From an uncultured Oscillospiraceae bacterium (lineage in GTDB: Bacteria > Bacillota > Clostridia > Oscillospirales > Oscillospiraceae): 9,327 nucleotides of DNA. Within the stretch, counting starts at the first letter, position 1. Each line of letters begins with the position of its first letter. The notes beneath the pieces are model-generated. The model saw only the letters and a list, made by a program, of their open reading frames with translations. It was not told the origin of the DNA and ran no database searches. This document shows positions 6,990-9,327 of this stretch, in pieces. The DNA lies in the NCBI GenBank assembly GCA_910578505.1, contig CAJTPV010000066.1, positions 1 through 9,327 on the forward strand, read 5' to 3'. The position numbers were made by a program, and so were the translations under genes.

Positions 6990-7631
6990 CTATTTCATAT
7001 GCAAGTCTCCAAGGGGATTCAGCCAGAGCCCTTTCTCCATGTCATCCATGCGGACATAAACGGTCTTCCACGGGCCGAAGTTACCATCCCATCTTACTTC
7101 AAGGCAAAGAATGTCCGGATCATCTGGCGATGAGGTGCCGTTTATCCCTCCGCTGAAGCCGCCAAACCAGGTCGAGCGGAACATCAGCGGAGCGGAAAAA
7201 TATTCCTCGCCGTTTCCGCTCAGAAAATATTTGGCCCTCTCTGTCTTCGGCTCTATGACAAGGGTAAAATAGGCCTCGTGCTTGTCTGCCAGGGAGCTGG
7301 TGACGGTCATGGTATAGTTTTCATCGCTGACGGAATTCTGCTTGATATTGATGATGGACAGGGCATACTCATCGCCGTCTCCGCCAAAGAAAGCGCCCAG
7401 CACGCTGCGTCCAAGGAAAATCGACTCAGCGGCAATGGCTGTACCGGCCAGCAGCAGCAACAGGACGGCGGATAGGGCGAGCACGCACTTTAGGGGACGG
7501 CGGAGGCGGATACGGGGTTTGCCGTCCAGAGCGGCATTGACCCGGCGGAGTACCGCGTCCGGGTCCGGTCGGGGAGAGGGTCCGCCCGCTGGGACGGTTT
7601 TGTCCCACAGCTTCTGCATACGTGATTTCAT
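6990..7631 (-). CDS. Membrane-anchored anti-sigma-like protein
   Basis: Predicted single-pass membrane protein of 213 aa. Residues 1-46 form a basic cytoplasmic part. Residues 47-68 are a strongly hydrophobic segment (CVLALSAVLLLLLAGTAIAA). Residues 70-213 form an outside domain rich in beta-type sequence, with no zinc-binding HxxxCxxC motif. I recognise no named domain. The call as an anti-sigma or sigma-operon partner rests on context: its ATG overlaps the TGA of a sigma region 4 remnant (TGATG), with AGGAGGGG inside that remnant, the classic translational coupling of ECF sigma and anti-sigma genes. The in-frame TTG at 7634 is a less likely start. The sigma gene is disrupted, so this gene is apparently orphaned and may have lost its normal promoter. 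A hypothetical secreted or surface protein is the alternative. Confidence 0.65.
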   Translation of the reverse strand: MKSRMQKLWDKTVPAGGPSPRPDPDAVLRRVNAALDGKPRIRLRRPLKCVLALSAVLLLLLAGTAIAAESIFLGRSVLGAFFGGDGDEYALSIINIKQNSVSDENYTMTVTSSLADKHEAYFTLVIEPKTERAKYFLSGNGEEYFSAPLMFRSTWFGGFSGGINGTSSPDDPDILCLEVRWDGNFGPWKTVYVRMDDMEKGLWLNPLGDLHMK

Positions 7632-7730
7632 CAAAAATCCCCTCCTTCGTATAACATGGCCCGCAGGGCTTTGCGGCCCCGGAACAGCCGCTGCTTAGCG
7701 GCGGACTGCCGCAAGCCAAGCTCCTGGGCC
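7631..7730 (-). pseudogene. ECF sigma factor remnant: C-terminal half of region 4
   Basis: The minus strand encodes AQELGLRQSAAKQRLFRGRK followed by ALRAMLYEGGDF and TGA. This is the recognition helix and tail of a sigma-70 family region 4, as in ECF sigma factors (LxxSAxKxRLxRGRxxL). Upstream of about 7730 the match stops, and no sigma sequence continues on this strand. The missing preceding part is found on the opposite strand immediately next door. The stop overlaps the anti-sigma ATG. Its own frame extends to a possible start at 7858, but that stretch is the antisense of the plus-strand sigma piece and is not a real protein. Confidence 0.75.
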
Positions 7731-7898
7731 CGCGACCATGTACCGCTGCCGGAGGACATTCCCGACGACAGCGCCGACCCCCAGCACCAGGCGGAGCAGC
7801 AGGAGTGGGCAGCGCGCCTCTGGGCGGCGGTCAACAGTCTCCAGGAGCCTGACCGCACCCTGTTTATCCGCTACTACTATCAGGAGGAAAAACTGAAA
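7731..7898 (+). pseudogene. ECF sigma factor remnant: linker and first half of region 4, inverted
   Basis: The plus strand encodes RDHVPLPEDIPDDSADPQHQ, then a segment with ARLWAAVNSLQEPDRTLFIRYYYQEEKLK. This is the region 2-4 linker and the first part of region 4 of an ECF sigma factor. It ends where the minus-strand remnant begins in the domain, so the two pieces join into one continuous region 4, but they lie in opposite orientation. After Lys (7896-7898) the frame runs through a hairpin into unrelated residues and stops near 7967. No region 2 (sigma-2) domain is seen on either strand nearby, so the gene cannot make a working sigma factor. The junction between the two pieces falls in a GGGCCC palindrome (7726-7731). 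Confidence 0.75.
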
Positions 7899-7913
7899 AG
7901 TCCGGAAAAGCAA

Positions 7914-7942
7914 AACAGCGGGAGGGAATCCCTCTCGCTGTT
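7914..7942 (+). terminator. Hairpin, possible bidirectional terminator
   Basis: AACAGCGGGAGGG pairs with CCCTCTCGCTGTT around a 3-nt loop, with a single G-U pair on the plus strand and an A-C mismatch in minus-strand RNA. On the plus strand CGCCTATTTTTGG follows; on the minus strand TTGCTTTTCC follows. It borders the inverted sigma fragment. Its original gene is uncertain. Confidence 0.5.
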
Positions 7943-8072
7943 CGCCTATTTTTGGAAGATTGGATGAAAAGAAGTTATTGTCTCTTGCAAGTATTAGATT
8001 ACAGGGAAAGTGTTAAGAAAACCAGCGGTGTTTGTTACAAAAGTCTTAAATCTTGGGGGAGGGAGGGAGTAA

Positions 8073-8112
8073 AAAACCCTATACAGATGTCTTAAAGCCT
8101 GTACAGGGTTTT
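8073..8112 (-). terminator. Terminator of the GNAT toxin-antitoxin operon
   Basis: The 14-position arms AAAACCCTATACAG and CTGTACAGGGTTTT have one mismatch and a 12-nt loop, and the hairpin starts just after the GNAT stop codon. On the minus strand it is followed by TTTTTTAC counting the end of the stem, a good U tract. The A and T runs on both flanks make it bidirectional in principle. Confidence 0.8.
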
Positions 8113-8113
8113 C

Positions 8114-8623
8114 TTATAAATTCAGAAACATCGGAACGCAGCCATCAACAAAATAATTAGACGGCATTTGCATTAAATCTGTGAATGATTCAAAGGAATT
8201 TCGCTTATAAAATGAAACTGCCTCCGGCACCGAATAGAGAACCACATGCTCTGCTCCACAGACGTTCTCCGTAATAATGTTGATTTCATATAGCAGATAA
8301 TTTAGACAATAGTCACTCCAATGCCCACCATCCTCATCTGCATCAGGGAAAACTTTGTGCTGGTATTTTTCATCAACTGCAAATATTTTTACCTCAATGG
8401 CCGGAGTGATATGAAAACTATTTGCAGATTTTATAATGATGCCGCTGCACGATAACGCTGCAATGCCCACCAATTCCTTTCTATTATCGTCAGCCCAGAA
8501 ACAGTATGGAACCGATTTTGTATCACAGAGCATCTTACTTTTGAAGTAATTGTCAATGTAATGCTGCCCGCAAGAAAAAGAGATGCCTGCCAAATCGCTT
8601 TGTTTTGCAGGAACGCAATTCAC
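8114..8623 (-). CDS. GNAT-family acetyltransferase, probable TA toxin
   Basis: Protein of 169 aa with a GNAT-like layout: the central strand IEVKIFAVDEKYQ (residues 76-88), then an unusual acidic insert (PDADEDGGHWSDY, 93-105) in place of a clear RxxGxG/A acetyl-CoA loop, a helix CLNYLLYEI, and the C-terminal VPEAVSFYKRNSFESF with the GNAT Tyr139. This form occurs in toxin-type acetyltransferases, some of which acetylate aminoacyl-tRNA; that target is not shown here. The start is GTG at 8623, 6 nt after the stop of a small upstream gene, so translation is probably coupled. Small size, a 64-aa partner directly upstream, a shared terminator and AT-rich composition unlike the mtl genes all fit a horizontally acquired type II toxin-antitoxin pair. 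A housekeeping acetyltransferase is the alternative. Confidence 0.75.
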   Translation of the reverse strand: MNCVPAKQSDLAGISFSCGQHYIDNYFKSKMLCDTKSVPYCFWADDNRKELVGIAALSCSGIIIKSANSFHITPAIEVKIFAVDEKYQHKVFPDADEDGGHWSDYCLNYLLYEINIITENVCGAEHVVLYSVPEAVSFYKRNSFESFTDLMQMPSNYFVDGCVPMFLNL

Positions 8624-8629
8624 TATGTT

Positions 8630-8824
8630 TTACCGCCGTTTTTCCTCAAGTGCTGAAATACGCTGGTCTAATTCCGCTAAACGTTCAGCACTTCCAGTGG
8701 ATGCTTCTGCTTTTCGTATTTTACGAAGAGCATTCAAAACGGCGTTACTTCTGGTGCGTAGTATCTGTTCATCTTTTTTATTGATGAAAAACGCCTCACT
8801 TCTCGGCGCGGCTAAAAGTGCCAT
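8630..8824 (-). CDS. Small upstream partner of the GNAT gene, probable antitoxin
   Basis: Small charged protein of 64 aa beginning MALLAAPRSEAFFINKKDEQ. The middle and C-terminal parts (about residues 18-64) are predicted helical and rich in Lys, Arg and Glu, ending in a coiled-coil-like stretch (AERLAELDQRISALEEKRR). I do not recognise a ribbon-helix-helix motif with certainty. The ATG at 8824 is chosen because GAGGAGGGG lies 7 nt upstream. The frame is open to 8935, but those residues run through the likely promoter. The role as antitoxin is inferred from size, order (before the GNAT gene, 6-nt gap) and charge. It would bind the acetyltransferase and probably its own promoter. Confidence 0.65.
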   Translation of the reverse strand: MALLAAPRSEAFFINKKDEQILRTRSNAVLNALRKIRKAEASTGSAERLAELDQRISALEEKRR

Positions 8825-8889
8825 TTTTGAACCCCTCCTCTCACTTGTAATAATGGGCTTCTTTTGGCAGGACATCTTCTTATGAATCA

Positions 8890-8919
8890 AGTTTAACACA
8901 TCCTCATCAATAACGGCAA
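8890..8919 (-). promoter_or_regulatory. Candidate promoter of the toxin-antitoxin operon
   Basis: On the minus strand TTGCCG (8919-8914) and TAAACT (8895-8890) are spaced by 18 bp, about 65 nt before the antitoxin ATG. The match is moderate. An inverted repeat ACAAAT-N6-ATTTGT (8955-8972) lies about 35 bp upstream and could be an operator. Confidence 0.4.
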
Positions 8920-9069
8920 GAAATATTTTGCACAAAGAATAGAAATGATTATTGACAAATATGTTAATTTGTATTCAACTGAACGCCAAAGTATTCATTT
9001 TTGCAATGAGTAGCCAGTTTATATGTTATCCACCCACGCCTTATATCTTGAAATCCCCGTTTTGTCGTC

Positions 9070-9099
9070 TTGACAAAACAGAGGTCCAATGTATATAAT
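9070..9099 (+). promoter_or_regulatory. Strong sigma-A promoter for an antisense small RNA
   Basis: TTGACA (9070-9075) and TATAAT (9094-9099) are both perfect consensus boxes with an 18-bp spacer. No plus-strand protein gene follows. Transcription would begin near 9106 and run into a hairpin with TTTT at about 9187. This is what is expected of a short regulatory RNA. Confidence 0.8.
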
Positions 9100-9105
9100 A
9101 GAAAC

Positions 9106-9188
9106 AGAAGGGGCGCTGCGACAAGCGGTTAGTCCGAATCAGTTAAGAAATGACCGCGACCGGGCTAGGGGGCGGTCATTTCCTTTTG
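9106..9188 (+). ncRNA. Predicted antisense RNA antitoxin of a type I TA module
   Basis: Predicted RNA of about 80 nt, from the +1 position implied by the consensus promoter to the end of the hairpin plus TTTTG. Its 3' end (9176-9188) is complementary to the last codons of the opposing 29-residue membrane peptide gene, and the rest to that gene's 3' untranslated RNA. Convergent 3' overlap is the layout of txpA/RatA-type type I toxin-antitoxin pairs. Ends are estimated, and expression is inferred. Confidence 0.6.
9147..9182. terminator. Shared hairpin terminator between toxin and antisense RNA
   Basis: A perfect 11-bp inverted repeat, GAAATGACCGC / GCGGTCATTTC, encloses a 14-nt GC-rich loop. 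On the plus strand CTTTTG follows, giving an intrinsic terminator for the small RNA. On the minus strand the arm overlaps the toxin stop codon (9178-9176) and can end the toxin mRNA, though only TTAACTG follows there. Confidence 0.75.
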
Positions 9189-9265
9189 CCGAAAATCTGA
9201 TAACAGACTCCGACGACTCCGATGATTACGAGAGCAAATTGAAACAACTCTCCATATGTAACCAT
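9176..9265 (-). CDS. 29-aa holin-like membrane peptide, putative type I toxin
   Basis: The minus strand encodes MVTYGELFQFALVIIGVVGV followed by CYQIFGKRK: 29 residues with one hydrophobic membrane segment (about 8-25) and a basic tail. This matches the pattern of the putative holin-like toxin family (M-x-T-Y start, single helix, Lys/Arg end), and resembles TxpA-type peptides that damage the cell membrane when made freely. The ATG at 9265 is preceded by AAGGGGGG as ribosome site, and TGA lies at 9178-9176. The Shine-Dalgarno G run is paired in a hairpin. A consensus promoter on the opposite strand would make an RNA overlapping its 3' end. The gene's own promoter lies beyond the right edge of the window. 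Family assignment is by eye; toxicity is inferred. Confidence 0.7.
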   Translation of the reverse strand: MVTYGELFQFALVIIGVVGVCYQIFGKRK

Positions 9266-9271
9266 AGCAAT

Positions 9272-9287
9272 CCCCCCTTTCCGGGGG
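9272..9287 (-). promoter_or_regulatory. Hairpin masking the toxin Shine-Dalgarno sequence
   Basis: In minus-strand RNA, CCCCC (9287-9283) faces GGGGG (9276-9272) across a 6-nt loop, placing the toxin ribosome binding site in a GC stem. A second C-run/G-run hairpin sits just upstream (9311-9307 with 9300-9296). Buried ribosome sites are usual in type I toxin mRNAs. Confidence 0.55.
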
Positions 9288-9327
9288 AAAAGGCTCCCCC
9301 TGTGATGGGGGACCAACCGCCTGCCTC

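Larger units (their letters stand above)
8825..9175. other. Non-protein-coding stretch between two TA modules
   Basis: This AT-rich 350-bp region holds no protein gene I can support. It contains the candidate antitoxin promoter (8890-8919), the inverted repeat at 8955-8972, and the strong plus-strand promoter and small RNA of the type I module (9070-9188). Confidence 0.6.

Noticed and set aside
8952..8980. TTGACA on the plus strand as a second promoter
   Set aside because: No acceptable -10 box at 16-18 bp, and a far better promoter lies downstream at 9070-9099.
1..9327. CRISPR array, tRNA, rRNA, transposase or attachment site
   Set aside because: I found no regularly spaced repeats, no cloverleaf or ribosomal sequence, and no transposase or integrase frame.

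Overview
This window looks like a chromosomal segment from a GC-rich, Gram-positive anaerobe of the class Clostridia. An Oscillospiraceae/Flavonifractor-like gut bacterium is my guess from the codon style, the AGGAGG-type ribosome binding sites and the gene families; no marker gene proves it. Every convincing protein gene lies on the minus strand, so the window reads from right to left.

Positions 77-3777 hold a sugar operon: a DeoR-family regulator, a PfkB-type sugar-phosphate kinase (1-phosphofructokinase-like) and a full-length mannitol-type PTS permease (IIC-IIB-IIA). A good sigma-A promoter with direct repeats beside it precedes the regulator. The kinase has no ATG, GTG or TTG at its 5' end. 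The only placement that fits the family N-terminus and the Shine-Dalgarno sequence uses an ATC codon, in frame with and immediately after the TGA of the regulator. Mannitol-1-phosphate 5-dehydrogenase (mtlD) sits separately at 5634-6794 with its own promoter. Together the genes would import mannitol as mannitol-1-phosphate, oxidise it to fructose-6-phosphate and phosphorylate a fructose phosphate to fructose-1,6-bisphosphate.

Positions 4053-5449 carry a PHP-family histidinol-phosphatase followed by an AT-rich Uma2/DUF820 gene that looks acquired. An AT-rich gap without genes (3700-4052) separates them from the sugar operon.

Positions 6990-7942 hold an intact membrane-anchored anti-sigma-like gene whose partner ECF sigma gene is wrecked. 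The tail of sigma region 4 is still in place on the minus strand, but the preceding linker and first half of region 4 lie on the plus strand. The sigma-2 domain is absent. This suggests a small inversion plus a deletion.

Positions 8073-9327 are accessory. There is a two-gene GNAT-type toxin-antitoxin operon with a hairpin terminator. Beyond it is a hidden 29-residue membrane peptide that looks like a holin-like type I toxin. A strong opposing promoter and a small RNA ending in a shared hairpin overlap the end of the toxin gene, and the toxin Shine-Dalgarno sequence is buried in a GC hairpin. This type I module is the most likely overlooked system in the window; the ATC-start kinase and the broken sigma gene are the next most notable items.
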